A stretch of 64,000 nucleotides of DNA from positions 1-64,000 of the forward strand of contig JACSRE010000199.1 of assembly GCA_014879945.1 (NCBI GenBank). The letters run 5' to 3'. This stretch comes from Myxococcus sp. (GTDB lineage Bacteria > Myxococcota > Myxococcia > Myxococcales > Myxococcaceae). Position 1 is the first letter of the stretch; the number at the start of each line of letters is the position of its first letter. A program made the translations under genes and the position numbers. This document shows positions 8,563-19,000 of the stretch, piece after piece. Below the pieces are notes generated by a model. It saw only the letters and a list, made by a program, of their open reading frames with translations. It ran no database searches and had not been told where the DNA came from.

Positions 8563-9741
8563 ATGCCCACGCGCGCCGAAGAGCTGAGGGAAGCGGTTCG
8601 CCTGGCGGTGGACGCGACGCTGGGGGTGACCGACGTCGTCAAGAAGATGCACCACACCATCGGCGCGGGGCCGGCGATTCTGGGCAAGCCGCTCGAGGGC
8701 GTGGTGAAGCTGTTGTCGGCGCCGGCCTACGCGGGCGTGAAGCTGGTGACACACCTGGTGGGCGCGGGGCTCGACAAGGTGCTGGAGCAGCTGGGGCCCG
8801 CGCTCGGGCCCGGCAGCGACAGCGTGGAGCAGGACCTGGTGGTGGGCGCGCTCAACGGCGTGGTGGGCGACATCCTCGCCGAGCGCGGCTCGACGCTGGC
8901 CATCGCCACCGCGTTCCGGCGGGCCGGCAAGCCGCTCGACGTCGCGGCGCTGGGCGCGGTGACGGGGCGCCTGCTGGTGTTGGTGCACGGCTCCTCCGCC
9001 ACCGACGCCTCGTGGTCGCGCGAAGGCACCCACCACGGCGAGGCGCTGGAGCAGGACGAGTCGCTCGGCTTCACCTGGGTGGCGCTGCGCTACAACTCGG
9101 GCCGGCACGTCTCGACCAACGGCCGCGAGTTCGCGCGGGCCCTCGAGGGCCTGGTGACGTCGTGGCCGGTGCCGGTGACCGAGGTGGTGATCGTCGCGCA
9201 CAGCATGGGCGGGCTGGTGACGCGCTCGGCGTGCGAGGTGGCCGAGGCGGCGCAGCTGACCTGGCGACGGCTCCTCTCGACCATCGTCTTCGTGGGCACG
9301 CCGCACCAGGGCGCGCCGCTGGAGCGGGTGGGCAACGTGGTGGGCTCGTTGTTGGGCGTCAGCCGGTACAGCGCGCCGTTGATCACGCTGGCGCAGATCC
9401 GCAGCGCGGGGGTGACCGACCTGCGCTTCGGGCTGACGCGAGACGAGGAGTGGCAGGGCGTCGATCGCTTCGCGCTCGAGCAGGACCCACGCACGCGCGC
9501 GGCGCTCCCGGCGGGCGTGACGTGCTTCGCCATCGCCGCCACCACCTCAAAGGAGCCCGGGCCCTCACCCGTTGGCGATGGCCTGGTGCCGGTGGACAGC
9601 GCGCTCGGGAGGCACGCGCGGCCCGAGCTGACGCTGGCGTTCGCGCCGGAGCGTCAGGTGCTGCTGTCGGGGCTCAACCACCAGGAGCTGCTGAGCGACG
9701 CGCGGGTGACGGCCCAGCTGAAGACGTGGCTTTCTCGCTGA
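8563..9741 (+). CDS. Alpha/beta-hydrolase (lipase/esterase-like)
   Basis: A 392-residue protein starting at MPTRAEELREAVRLAV. The first 140 residues are helical and Gly/Val-rich. The catalytic domain follows: LLVLVHGSS (oxyanion region), the nucleophile elbow VAHSMGG with Ser near residue 214, TPHQGAP, a GDGLVPVDS segment carrying the probable acid Asp, and LNHQELL with the probable His. This is the triacylglycerol-lipase-like layout; the substrate is unknown. No signal peptide is evident, so it may be cytoplasmic or membrane associated. It is divergent from the HDOD gene. Confidence 0.85.
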   Translation: MPTRAEELREAVRLAVDATLGVTDVVKKMHHTIGAGPAILGKPLEGVVKLLSAPAYAGVKLVTHLVGAGLDKVLEQLGPALGPGSDSVEQDLVVGALNGVVGDILAERGSTLAIATAFRRAGKPLDVAALGAVTGRLLVLVHGSSATDASWSREGTHHGEALEQDESLGFTWVALRYNSGRHVSTNGREFARALEGLVTSWPVPVTEVVIVAHSMGGLVTRSACEVAEAAQLTWRRLLSTIVFVGTPHQGAPLERVGNVVGSLLGVSRYSAPLITLAQIRSAGVTDLRFGLTRDEEWQGVDRFALEQDPRTRAALPAGVTCFAIAATTSKEPGPSPVGDGLVPVDSALGRHARPELTLAFAPERQVLLSGLNHQELLSDARVTAQLKTWLSR

Positions 9742-9744
9742 CCG

Positions 9745-10440
9745 TCAGATCGCAGGCGGCGGCAGGGAGCCCGGGAAGGTGGTGCGCGCGCCCTCCCGGA
9801 GCGCGGTGTAGATGGCGCCCTCGAGGTCACGCAGCACGCGCTGCTGCCGGTCTTCGCCGGCCACCACGGTGACGTCTTCTTTGTTGGCGGCGTCGACCTG
9901 GTACGAGCCCACTGACTTCCCGGTGGTGAGATCGATCGCGACGACCTCGGCGCGGTAGAGCCCGGGCACGAACTTCGCCTCGCCGACCTCGGGCGGCTTG
10001 AAGGCCTTGCCCTGAATGATCAGCACGTAGCGCAGGCGGGTGCAGCCCGAGAGGTACGCCCTGGCGATGGTGGGCGTGAGGGTGGCCTGGGTGAGCCGCA
10101 CCTGGGGCGCGCCGGGGTAGAGCTTCTCGGTGTCGAGCAGCGAGCCGCACTGCACTAGCGGCAGCGAGTCCATGGTGCGCAGGGGCACCTCGGCCGCCGA
10201 GCCGGGCTTCGCGAGGTCCTCCTGGTAGATGAACATGGCGTTGACGGCGTCGTTGGCCGCGCGCTGGAGCACCAGCGGCACCGGGGGCGCCTCGCTGCCA
10301 GCCGGCGGGAGCTTCACGGCGCGAATGGCGTCGAAGGTTCGCTCGACCGCCGGGCGGTGCTCCTTGATCAGCCCGGGCACGGAGTCGGACGTGCAACCGA
10401 GCACACAGCAGATCGTCACCACGAGGCAGAGCGGGCGCAT
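9745..10440 (-). CDS. Hypothetical lipoprotein
   Basis: A 231-residue protein whose N-terminus is a lipoprotein signal with lipobox CVLGCTS (Cys16), so it is probably anchored in the envelope. The body is alpha/beta with YVLIIQGKAF and FVPGLYRAEVVAIDLTTGK strands and no recognised catalytic motif. It converges on the upstream-facing hydrolase gene, whose stop is 3 bases away. The family is not recognised. Confidence 0.75.
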   Translation of the reverse strand: MRPLCLVVTICCVLGCTSDSVPGLIKEHRPAVERTFDAIRAVKLPPAGSEAPPVPLVLQRAANDAVNAMFIYQEDLAKPGSAAEVPLRTMDSLPLVQCGSLLDTEKLYPGAPQVRLTQATLTPTIARAYLSGCTRLRYVLIIQGKAFKPPEVGEAKFVPGLYRAEVVAIDLTTGKSVGSYQVDAANKEDVTVVAGEDRQQRVLRDLEGAIYTALREGARTTFPGSLPPPAI

Positions 10441-10556
10441 GCCGCGCAGGATTGCACACCCTGCGCCATGTGGTGTCTCGGAGCGCGTGGTGAGGCGAAT
10501 GCAGAAGCTGCGCAGGGGCGGCCCGGAGCGCAGCACCTTCGTTCGGACGCCCACTG

Positions 10557-11330
10557 TCACCGGGAATCGCCGGCGACCTGCAGGGGCGACTTGCCGTCGG
10601 TGACGATCACCTTGGCGTTGGGAGACAGTGACAGCGCCTTGAAGGCCTCGAGGGCGCGCAGCCGGAGGACGGGCTCGGTGAGCCCCTCGGCGACGATCTT
10701 CTGGGCGTCGCGCTGGCCCTCGGCCTCGATGCGCTTGCGGTCGGCCTCGAGCCGCTCTCGCTGAATGGTGAACTGCATGCGCTCGGCGTCTTGCTCGGCG
10801 GCGAGCTTGGTCTCGATGGCCCGCGCGAGGCCGGCTGGGAGCACGATGGACTTCATCAGCACGGCCTCGACGATGAAGCCGCGCCCGGCCAGCACCTCGG
10901 TCATCAGCTTCTTGATCTCCTTCTCGATGCGCCCGCGCTCGGAGGAGTAGAGATCTCGGGCGAAGAAGTGGGCGCTGACGTCGGCGGCGGCGGAGCGGAA
11001 GACGGCGACCACCAGCTCCTCTTCGTAGTTCTCGCCGATGGAGCCCAGCACCTGCGGCGCCTTCTCGGCCTCGACCCGGTAGAGGATGCTGATCTGCGCG
11101 TCCACGTTCAGGCCCTCTTTCGAGGGCAGCGTGAAGTCGACGGTGACGGTGGTCAGGCGCACCGGCACCCGCAGCATCTGGGTGGAGACGGGCTCGAAGA
11201 AGACGAGGCCGGGGGCGACGGGCTGCTCGTCGAGCTTGCCCCACCGGCGGAGCACGCCGACCTCGCCCTGGTTGATGACCGCACAGCTCGGCAGCAGCGA
11301 CACGACGGTGACGAGGAGGAGGGCACGCAT
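10557..11330 (-). CDS. Prohibitin/SPFH-family protein with a lipobox
   Basis: A 257-residue Band-7 protein of prohibitin type: INQGEVGVLRRWGK, the LNVDAQISILYRVE strand pair, and a C-terminal Gln/Glu/Arg-rich helix (about 160-215). Instead of the usual N-terminal transmembrane helix it begins MRALLLVTVVSLLPSCAV, a signal peptide with a credible lipobox and Cys16. It would then be a lipid-anchored periplasmic or outer-membrane-facing ring former, an unusual location for the family. Start ATG at 11330. Confidence 0.82.
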   Translation of the reverse strand: MRALLLVTVVSLLPSCAVINQGEVGVLRRWGKLDEQPVAPGLVFFEPVSTQMLRVPVRLTTVTVDFTLPSKEGLNVDAQISILYRVEAEKAPQVLGSIGENYEEELVVAVFRSAAADVSAHFFARDLYSSERGRIEKEIKKLMTEVLAGRGFIVEAVLMKSIVLPAGLARAIETKLAAEQDAERMQFTIQRERLEADRKRIEAEGQRDAQKIVAEGLTEPVLRLRALEAFKALSLSPNAKVIVTDGKSPLQVAGDSR

Positions 11331-11369
11331 GAGCGGGGAGTAACGACGAGCCGCTCCCGCGCCACGTCG

Positions 11370-12065
11370 TCAGAAGGCGAGGCCGACCAGGCCGCCGAAG
11401 CCGAAGCCCCGGGTGAACTGCGAGAGGGCGACGTACTCGGCGGTGGCGGCGACGTTGAGGCTGACGATGCTGCCGAGGCCGCCCTCCTCCGAGAGGTCGA
11501 GCACGCCGAGGTGGCCGCCCAGGCGCACCCGCACCAGGGCCTCCCACCAGGCGTCTCCGGGGGCGAGCGGGGCCTGCGAGACGTCGACGATGCCGCCGAG
11601 CGCCGCCACCTGCACGTAGAGCATGCGCACGGGGCGCACCACGCCGCCCTCCCGCTCCACGCCGACGCCGTGGCCGAACTTGAGGCCGGGGCCGATGACG
11701 AAGCGATCGCCGCAGACGCGCGCGCCCTGGCACAGCGGGCCGCTCAACCCGCCGACGCTGGCTTCGATGAGGGGCATCACGAGCCACCCCGAGGCGACGC
11801 GCTCGCGGCGGGTGGGCTTGACCGGCGCGCCGAGTGGAACACCGGCGACGAGGTCGACCCCGAAGAAGGCGTTGGCGCGGCCGGTGAGCAGCGCGCTCAG
11901 CTCGAACGAGGCCAGCGGCCACTGGGGCTGCGTGCGCAAGCGGGTGCTGGTGTACGACTTCGCGCGGGTGGGCCGCACCGGGCTGGCCGGCGTGGGGTCG
12001 GGCTCCTCGTCCTGAGCGTGCGCGAAGCTCGCGGCGAGACCGAGGGTGAGCAGCACGAGGCGCAC
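11370..12065 (-). CDS. Exported hypothetical protein, probable outer-membrane beta protein
   Basis: The 231-residue product has a clear signal peptide (MRLVLLTLGLAASFAHA, cut after residue 17). A short acidic/Pro linker is followed by alternating hydrophobic strands (FELSALLTGRANAFFGVDLVAGV, VRMLYVQVAALGGIV) ending in a C-terminal aromatic Phe after GFGFGGLVGLA, a pattern of small outer-membrane barrels. A Cys pair (CQGARVC) may form a disulfide. Function unknown; it is 39 bases upstream of the prohibitin-like gene on the same strand and could be cotranscribed. Confidence 0.72.
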   Translation of the reverse strand: MRLVLLTLGLAASFAHAQDEEPDPTPASPVRPTRAKSYTSTRLRTQPQWPLASFELSALLTGRANAFFGVDLVAGVPLGAPVKPTRRERVASGWLVMPLIEASVGGLSGPLCQGARVCGDRFVIGPGLKFGHGVGVEREGGVVRPVRMLYVQVAALGGIVDVSQAPLAPGDAWWEALVRVRLGGHLGVLDLSEEGGLGSIVSLNVAATAEYVALSQFTRGFGFGGLVGLAF

Positions 12066-12116
12066 CAGGCGCAGGTAGTGACGAGGGGGCCGCGCGTCAC
12101 CTGAAACCGAGGCTGG

Positions 12117-13031
12117 TCAGCCTTTTGGGGCTGGCCGCCCGAGGCAGCACTGCTTGTGCTTCTTGCCCGAGCCGCAGGGGCACGGGTCGTTTCGCCCGAC
12201 GCGGGCGGGCGCGCGCTTCGGGGTTGCGGCGGTCGCGGCGGCGTGGGCCTGGGTGAGCGCAGCGACGGCGCGCCGGCGCGCGTGGAGCCGCTCGCCGAGT
12301 CGTCGATGGCGGGCCCGGTAGGCGCTCCACACCGCGTCGAGCGCGGCGGGGTCCCCGCTCGGCCTCCGCTCGAGGACGTCGCCGGTTGGCAGGCCGACCC
12401 GGACGAAGCCGACGAGCCGCGCCTCTTCGTCGTCGCTCAAGTCGACGAACTCGAGCTGGGCCTCGGCGCACGAGCAGGCGGGGTTGGGGCAGTAGAGGTC
12501 GGCCGCGACGAAGAAGCGGCCTTCGAGCTCGAAGGCGTCGGGGCGATCTTCGGGGTGGAGGTCTTCCCACGCGAGCATCTCGTCCGACTCGACGGTGGGC
12601 CAGTCGATCTCGGGCCAGGTGGGCGAGTGGCGCCCCTTCTGGGCGAGCCACTGCGCGTGGAAGAGGTCGAGGAGCTCTCCATCGATCGCGGACTCGAGCC
12701 ACTGCAGCCATTCGTCTGACAGCGGGCGGTAGACGGGGTCGTCGTCAGGGTCGACGGCGCCCGAGTCGAGGCTGAGGAAGGCCCGCATCGGGCTGGCGGC
12801 GCCGAGCAGCGCGCGCGCGGCCTCGCTGGTGAGCGGGGTGGCGTCGCGCGCGCCGAGCTCGAGCCCGACCGCGCTGAGCGTGACCTCGAAGCAGTCGCAG
12901 CTGGGCCTCGCGCAGTACCGGGTTCGGCACACCAACTGCCTGCGGGTCCCCGAGGGGCCGGGCGGGCGCTCGAAGAGGACGAGATCGGGCGCGAGGAGCG
13001 TCCACGGGGCCTGGTTGGCGGTGACGTTCAT
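12117..13031 (-). CDS. SEC-C metal-binding motif protein
   Basis: A 304-residue protein starting at MNVTANQAPWTLLAP; the longer frame runs into CRISPR repeats and is rejected. The C-terminus is a textbook SEC-C zinc-binding motif (GRNDPCPCGSGKKHKQCC), found at the end of SecA and of many stand-alone proteins. Upstream are two more Cys clusters, CRTRYCARPSCDC near residue 40 and CPNPACSC near 180, suggesting further metal sites. The central region is acidic. Role unknown; the start codon lies about 50 bases from the trailer end of the array, and the gene reads away from it. Confidence 0.82.
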   Translation of the reverse strand: MNVTANQAPWTLLAPDLVLFERPPGPSGTRRQLVCRTRYCARPSCDCFEVTLSAVGLELGARDATPLTSEAARALLGAASPMRAFLSLDSGAVDPDDDPVYRPLSDEWLQWLESAIDGELLDLFHAQWLAQKGRHSPTWPEIDWPTVESDEMLAWEDLHPEDRPDAFELEGRFFVAADLYCPNPACSCAEAQLEFVDLSDDEEARLVGFVRVGLPTGDVLERRPSGDPAALDAVWSAYRARHRRLGERLHARRRAVAALTQAHAAATAATPKRAPARVGRNDPCPCGSGKKHKQCCLGRPAPKG

Positions 13032-13081
13032 GGGGCCGACATGCCACGGGCGCGGTGTGGGTTTCCACCGTCCGAGTACGC

Positions 13082-13190
13082 GGCTCGACGGGGCGGCCCC
13101 ATGGGGGCTCGGAGAACCCGAGACCGACGCCAGCGCCGAGGGAGCCGCGTTCTTACTTCCACGGAGCCGAGCCACGAGGCCTCGGAGAAC
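13082..13190 (-). repeat. Two degenerate leader-distal CRISPR repeats
   Basis: Positions 13155-13190 match the consensus repeat with three changes (first base, one A to C, and a broken GGGCTC stem). Positions 13082-13117 match at about 27 of 36 bases, best at the GGGCTCGGAGAAC end. Both sit exactly one repeat-spacer unit apart (spacers 37 and 41 nt), so they are real eroded array units, marking the oldest, leader-distal end. Confidence 0.85.
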
Positions 13191-16059
13191 TCGAGGTACG
13201 GGGCCGGCGCCTCCCCGCCCGTGTTGAGGACCCTTCAACGGAGCCGAGCCACGAGGGCTCGGAGAACACCTGCTCGCGGCGCGGCATCTCGTCGAGGCGG
13301 AAGGAGCTTCAACGGAGCCGAGCCACGAGGGCTCGGAGAACCCAGAAGCCAGGTGAACAACAACACCGCCCTCAAGTCGCTTCAACGGAGCCGAGCCACG
13401 AGGGCTCGGAGAACGCTTGGCGCCCGTGGGCTTCTTCGACTTCCTGCGCTCGCTTCAACGGAGCCGAGCCACGAGGGCTCGGAGAACTCCGTGAATCTGC
13501 ATGCCGCGAATCTGCGCATCGCCGATGGCTTCAACGGAGCCGAGCCACGAGGGCTCGGAGAACGTCTACGTCGGCTTCTCCGGCCTCGCCTTCTCCACTG
13601 GGCTTCAACGGAGCCGAGCCACGAGGGCTCGGAGAACACTCGGAGGCCCCAACCCCCGTCTTTCAGTTTTGCGAATGCTTCAACGGAGCCGAGCCACGAG
13701 GGCTCGGAGAACGCGTGCCGCGCCCAAGCGCGCCGCTCCGGGCAAGCGGTGCTTCAACGGAGCCGAGCCACGAGGGCTCGGAGAACTGCGGGCAGTGACT
13801 CCGCGCGTGGTCGGAATCCCCGGCTTCAACGGAGCCGAGCCACGAGGGCTCGGAGAACGGCGCGCATTGCCGTCGTTTCAGTCTCACACAGGAGGCTTCA
13901 ACGGAGCCGAGCCACGAGGGCTCGGAGAACTGTGGACGCACGAGCGCTGCCGCAAGTGCGGCGCCTACTTGCTTCAACGGAGCCGAGCCACGAGGGCTCG
14001 GAGAACAGCTTGCGGTTGATGCCACGCCCCGCGCCTTTCGTGAGGCTTCAACGGAGCCGAGCCACGAGGGCTCGGAGAACAAGGTAAGCGCGCTGCCACG
14101 GGGTTGATTGATGCGCTGCTTCAACGGAGCCGAGCCACGAGGGCTCGGAGAACCCGTGCAACGAAAAGGCGTGGGCGAAGCTGTGCCCGAAGCCGCTTCA
14201 ACGGAGCCGAGCCACGAGGGCTCGGAGAACGCGTCGACAACGGCTCGGTGCACTGGCGCTACGAAATGCTTCAACGGAGCCGAGCCACGAGGGCTCGGAG
14301 AACCCGTCCTGCGCAGCCTCCTGCGTCTGAAGCGTGAGCTTCAACGGAGCCGAGCCACGAGGGCTCGGAGAACGCGATTCTCATTCGCCTGACGAAGACT
14401 GTCGGCACCGTGCTTCAACGGAGCCGAGCCACGAGGGCTCGGAGAACTCGTCGTCCAGCAGGTAGGCCAGCTCCGTCAGCAAGTCGGCTTCAACGGAGCC
14501 GAGCCACGAGGGCTCGGAGAACCGGCGCCCTCGTCGTCGTTGGCGAGTCTCATCCATGCTTCAACGGAGCCGAGCCACGAGGGCTCGGAGAACCACCTCG
14601 CCGGGCAGACGGCCGGTGACGGGGTGAGTCCAGCTTCAACGGAGCCGAGCCACGAGGGCTCGGAGAACTGGGGCTGATGGCCGTCACCGCGACGCCCACC
14701 ACCTGGCTTCAACGGAGCCGAGCCACGAGGGCTCGGAGAACGAGGGCGCTGCCCATCTGCTTGCCGACCGTCTTGCCGCTTCAACGGAGCCGAGCCACGA
14801 GGGCTCGGAGAACTCGACGACGGGACGAAGGACCTCGCTCGGCCGGTCAACGAGCTTCAACGGAGCCGAGCCACGAGGGCTCGGAGAACGCCCGAGCCGC
14901 CTCCCGTCGTCGAGTAGAACGTCGTGCTTCAACGGAGCCGAGCCACGAGGGCTCGGAGAACCGGAAGCTCGGCGATGACGACATGAGCGACTTCACCATG
15001 CTTCAACGGAGCCGAGCCACGAGGGCTCGGAGAACTGGCGTGATGCTCCCGCTGCAGCACGACGCCTTGCTCTCGGCTTCAACGGAGCCGAGCCACGAGG
15101 GCTCGGAGAACCGAGGTACGGCCCCGGGCTCACCTTCTCGATGATGGCTTCAACGGAGCCGAGCCACGAGGGCTCGGAGAACTCGGCTGCTCTCGCGCGT
15201 TGTCGACGGTCGAGACCGCGCTTCAACGGAGCCGAGCCACGAGGGCTCGGAGAACGACGCCAGAAGTAGCTGGTGCGCTCCCAGTCGTCGCTTCAACGGA
15301 GCCGAGCCACGAGGGCTCGGAGAACGGAAGAATCGCTTCCCGCACCTCGACGACTTCAGCGCGCTTCAACGGAGCCGAGCCACGAGGGCTCGGAGAACCT
15401 GGTCGGCCTCGACGAGCGAATGGGCGAGGGGAAGCGGCTTCAACGGAGCCGAGCCACGAGGGCTCGGAGAACGTCACCAGCGCCCCGCCCCGCTGCGCCC
15501 GCATGCGGCTTCAACGGAGCCGAGCCACGAGGGCTCGGAGAACCGCCGCCTGGTGCGCACGTCGACGGGCGACGAGGCCGTGTCGCTTCAACGGAGCCGA
15601 GCCACGAGGGCTCGGAGAACCGTGTGAACGAGACGCGCGAGTGTCTGGGCTCTCTCGGCTTCAACGGAGCCGAGCCACGAGGGCTCGGAGAACCTCGGTG
15701 GACGGCTGGAACGCCGCCCTGTGCTTCGTCGCTTCAACGGAGCCGAGCCACGAGGGCTCGGAGAACCGCCTCGGCCACCAGCCGCGTGCCCTCGGCGTTC
15801 ACCGCTTCAACGGAGCCGAGCCACGAGGGCTCGGAGAACCTCTGGGGACAGACGTCGCGCATGGCCGAGTCCTCCTAGCTTCAACGGAGCCGAGCCACGA
15901 GGGCTCGGAGAACCCCACGGAGATGGCAGCCGCGCCGCCGCCCAGCCACGAGCTTCAACGGAGCCGAGCCACGAGGGCTCGGAGAACCGGTCGTCGGCAT
16001 CGGCTGCGCTAGAACGACAGCGAGCTTCAACGGAGCCGAGCCACGAGGGCTCGGAGAAC

Positions 16060-16098
16060 CAGCCCTGGGCGGGAGTCGAACCCGCTACGCACGGTTTA
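16060..16098 (-). other. CRISPR spacer matching the 3' half of a tRNA
   Basis: Read on the crRNA strand this 39-nt spacer contains GCGGGTTCGACTCCCGC, a perfect tRNA T-arm (5-bp stem, TTCGACT loop). It is preceded by a short variable-loop-like stretch after an anticodon-stem-like AAACCGT, and followed by CCAGGGCT, which fits a 3' acceptor strand. The protospacer is therefore a tRNA gene or a tRNA-derived site, for example a phage tRNA or an attachment site in an integrated element. No full tRNA is present here, so this is not a tRNA gene. Confidence 0.8.
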
Positions 16099-19000
16099 GC
16101 TTCAACGGAGCCGAGCCACGAGGGCTCGGAGAACGCCTGCGCGGCGCCGTCTACGTGATTCAGCGCGAACTGCTTCAACGGAGCCGAGCCACGAGGGCTC
16201 GGAGAACTACTCGGGCAGTTCGATGGGCTCCAGCGGCGTCACCATGCTTCAACGGAGCCGAGCCACGAGGGCTCGGAGAACCAGGGCCCCGAGCGGGCCG
16301 CAGACGCGTGCAGGCGCGCTTCAACGGAGCCGAGCCACGAGGGCTCGGAGAACAGGAGGCCATCCGAGAGCTCGGCTGCGCCGCTGAGGCGCTTCAACGG
16401 AGCCGAGCCACGAGGGCTCGGAGAACCGCACGCCACCTCGTAGCAGCCGCCACCGCTGAAGGTGGCTTCAACGGAGCCGAGCCACGAGGGCTCGGAGAAC
16501 CCGGTGTCGCCGACGGCAACGAGGGTGGGCAGCGGCGTGCTTCAACGGAGCCGAGCCACGAGGGCTCGGAGAACTCGTCGTCGTTACCACGGCATCACCT
16601 CCATCAGCCTGCTTCAACGGAGCCGAGCCACGAGGGCTCGGAGAACCGTCCGGGCTCCCGGTCGTCGCGTCTGACGTGCCCGCGCTTCAACGGAGCCGAG
16701 CCACGAGGGCTCGGAGAACATCAGCGGGCGTAGGGTTGCGCGCGCCGGGCCCCCGCGCTTCAACGGAGCCGAGCCACGAGGGCTCGGAGAACCACCTTCA
16801 CCACCTACGCGCCCGTGTCGCCTGGGTGGAACATGCTTCAACGGAGCCGAGCCACGAGGGCTCGGAGAACCTCGCCGGCAGAAGGAAGGGGACATGGCAC
16901 TGACGAAGCTTCAACGGAGCCGAGCCACGAGGGCTCGGAGAACTCGATGAACGCGCCTCGACACGACGAGTCCCTGCGCCTGCTTCAACGGAGCCGAGCC
17001 ACGAGGGCTCGGAGAACCTGAGGTGACTCTTGTCTGAGCCAGCCCCCGACCCGAAGCGCTTCAACGGAGCCGAGCCACGAGGGCTCGGAGAACACCGCGA
17101 CCGCCGCGAACGTCGCGACCACGAACATCCAGCTTCAACGGAGCCGAGCCACGAGGGCTCGGAGAACCCGGCGGTACGCCGCCAACGCGCTCAACGCCAT
17201 CCTCGCTTCAACGGAGCCGAGCCACGAGGGCTCGGAGAACGCCGTGTCGAACCACGTCATCTACACGGTGGACGAGGTGCTTCAACGGAGCCGAGCCACG
17301 AGGGCTCGGAGAACCGTCACCTCGCCGTCCTCGTGCCGCAGCGGCTCAACCCCGCTTCAACGGAGCCGAGCCACGAGGGCTCGGAGAACACCACCCGAAG
17401 GCGGCCAGCGTGCGCGCCAAGCTGGAGTCGATGCTTCAACGGAGCCGAGCCACGAGGGCTCGGAGAACACCGGCACCGCCACCAGCTCCGTGGTGGGCAG
17501 AGAGCTTCAACGGAGCCGAGCCACGAGGGCTCGGAGAACAGGCATTCGCGCATACGTAACCGACCCGTTTCAGGAAGTGCTTCAACGGAGCCGAGCCACG
17601 AGGGCTCGGAGAACCGGAAGACGCCGGCCTTCCACAGCGCGCCCGGAACATCTTGCTTCAACGGAGCCGAGCCACGAGGGCTCGGAGAACAAGGCCCAGG
17701 AGGCGCTCAAGGGAAACTGAGGCGCGGCGCTTCAACGGAGCCGAGCCACGAGGGCTCGGAGAACGAGCGCACTCTCGGACGGGACTCGCTTCGGATCGTC
17801 CGGCTTCAACGGAGCCGAGCCACGAGGGCTCGGAGAACGAGAACGTCTCTTTGGGACGGTAGACGGGCATCTCTTCGGCTTCAACGGAGCCGAGCCACGA
17901 GGGCTCGGAGAACGACACCTCGTGCTGGTGCTGGAGGCCCTGCGCAAGGCGCTTCAACGGAGCCGAGCCACGAGGGCTCGGAGAACTGAGTCGTCGTCGT
18001 CTGCTGCCCGTCGAGGAGCCTCTTGCTTCAACGGAGCCGAGCCACGAGGGCTCGGAGAACTTGCCGAGCGCCCCGCGCCCGGTGCGTGTCGCGTTGTAGC
18101 TTCAACGGAGCCGAGCCACGAGGGCTCGGAGAACCCGCATGCGCCCGGCGGCCAGCGGCGGCGGCGGCCTGCTTCAACGGAGCCGAGCCACGAGGGCTCG
18201 GAGAACAGCGCGTAGCCATAGGTCGGCAGCAATACGCCAAGACTCGCTTCAACGGAGCCGAGCCACGAGGGCTCGGAGAACCACGTCGACTCGCACCAGC
18301 CCGGCAGGGCCATGCTGGCTTCAACGGAGCCGAGCCACGAGGGCTCGGAGAACTCACCGAGTCGGCCCTCAACCCCCGCAAGGAGTTCGCGCTTCAACGG
18401 AGCCGAGCCACGAGGGCTCGGAGAACTGTCGGCCGTCGCGCGCCCGATGCGGCCCGGCACGCTTCAACGGAGCCGAGCCACGAGGGCTCGGAGAACCCCG
18501 CTCAGCTCCTCAACCTCCGAGATGGATGCACCCGCTTCAACGGAGCCGAGCCACGAGGGCTCGGAGAACGAACGAGCCTTTTTGTGTCTGTCCTGCCGCT
18601 TTGGCGCTTCAACGGAGCCGAGCCACGAGGGCTCGGAGAACGGCAATGGAGCCCGGGCAACAGAGGAAGACATGATGGCTTCAACGGAGCCGAGCCACGA
18701 GGGCTCGGAGAACGACTCCCAGCGCCTCCGGGAAGACGGTCCCACAACACGTGCTTCAACGGAGCCGAGCCACGAGGGCTCGGAGAACCTGGTGTGCCGC
18801 TCGCCGGTGCGCACGCTTCGCACGCAGCTTCAACGGAGCCGAGCCACGAGGGCTCGGAGAACATGTTTCGGAGGTGGCGCTGGTCATACTGGTACACGGA
18901 GCTTCAACGGAGCCGAGCCACGAGGGCTCGGAGAACTACTACGAGACGGCCTCGGGCTCGGCCGGCATGCTGCTTCAACGGAGCCGAGCCACGAGGGCTC

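Noticed and set aside
7434-9872. 812-codon plus-strand frame spanning the HDOD and hydrolase genes
   Set aside because: It crosses an intergenic region and both genes in the wrong frames; composition is typical of GC-driven shadow frames.
13000-13081. Leader at the left end of the array
   Set aside because: The repeats decay at this end, it is occupied by the SEC-C gene start, and the repeat orientation (GTTGAAGC end on the minus strand) points the other way.
13041-13385. N-terminal extension of the SEC-C gene to 13385
   Set aside because: The extension translates repeat and spacer DNA. The ATG at 13031 starts normal coding sequence outside the array.
16060-16098. A real tRNA gene within the array
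   Set aside because: Only the T-arm and acceptor-like parts fit in one 39-nt spacer, and the flanking DNA is CRISPR repeat, so no cloverleaf can form.
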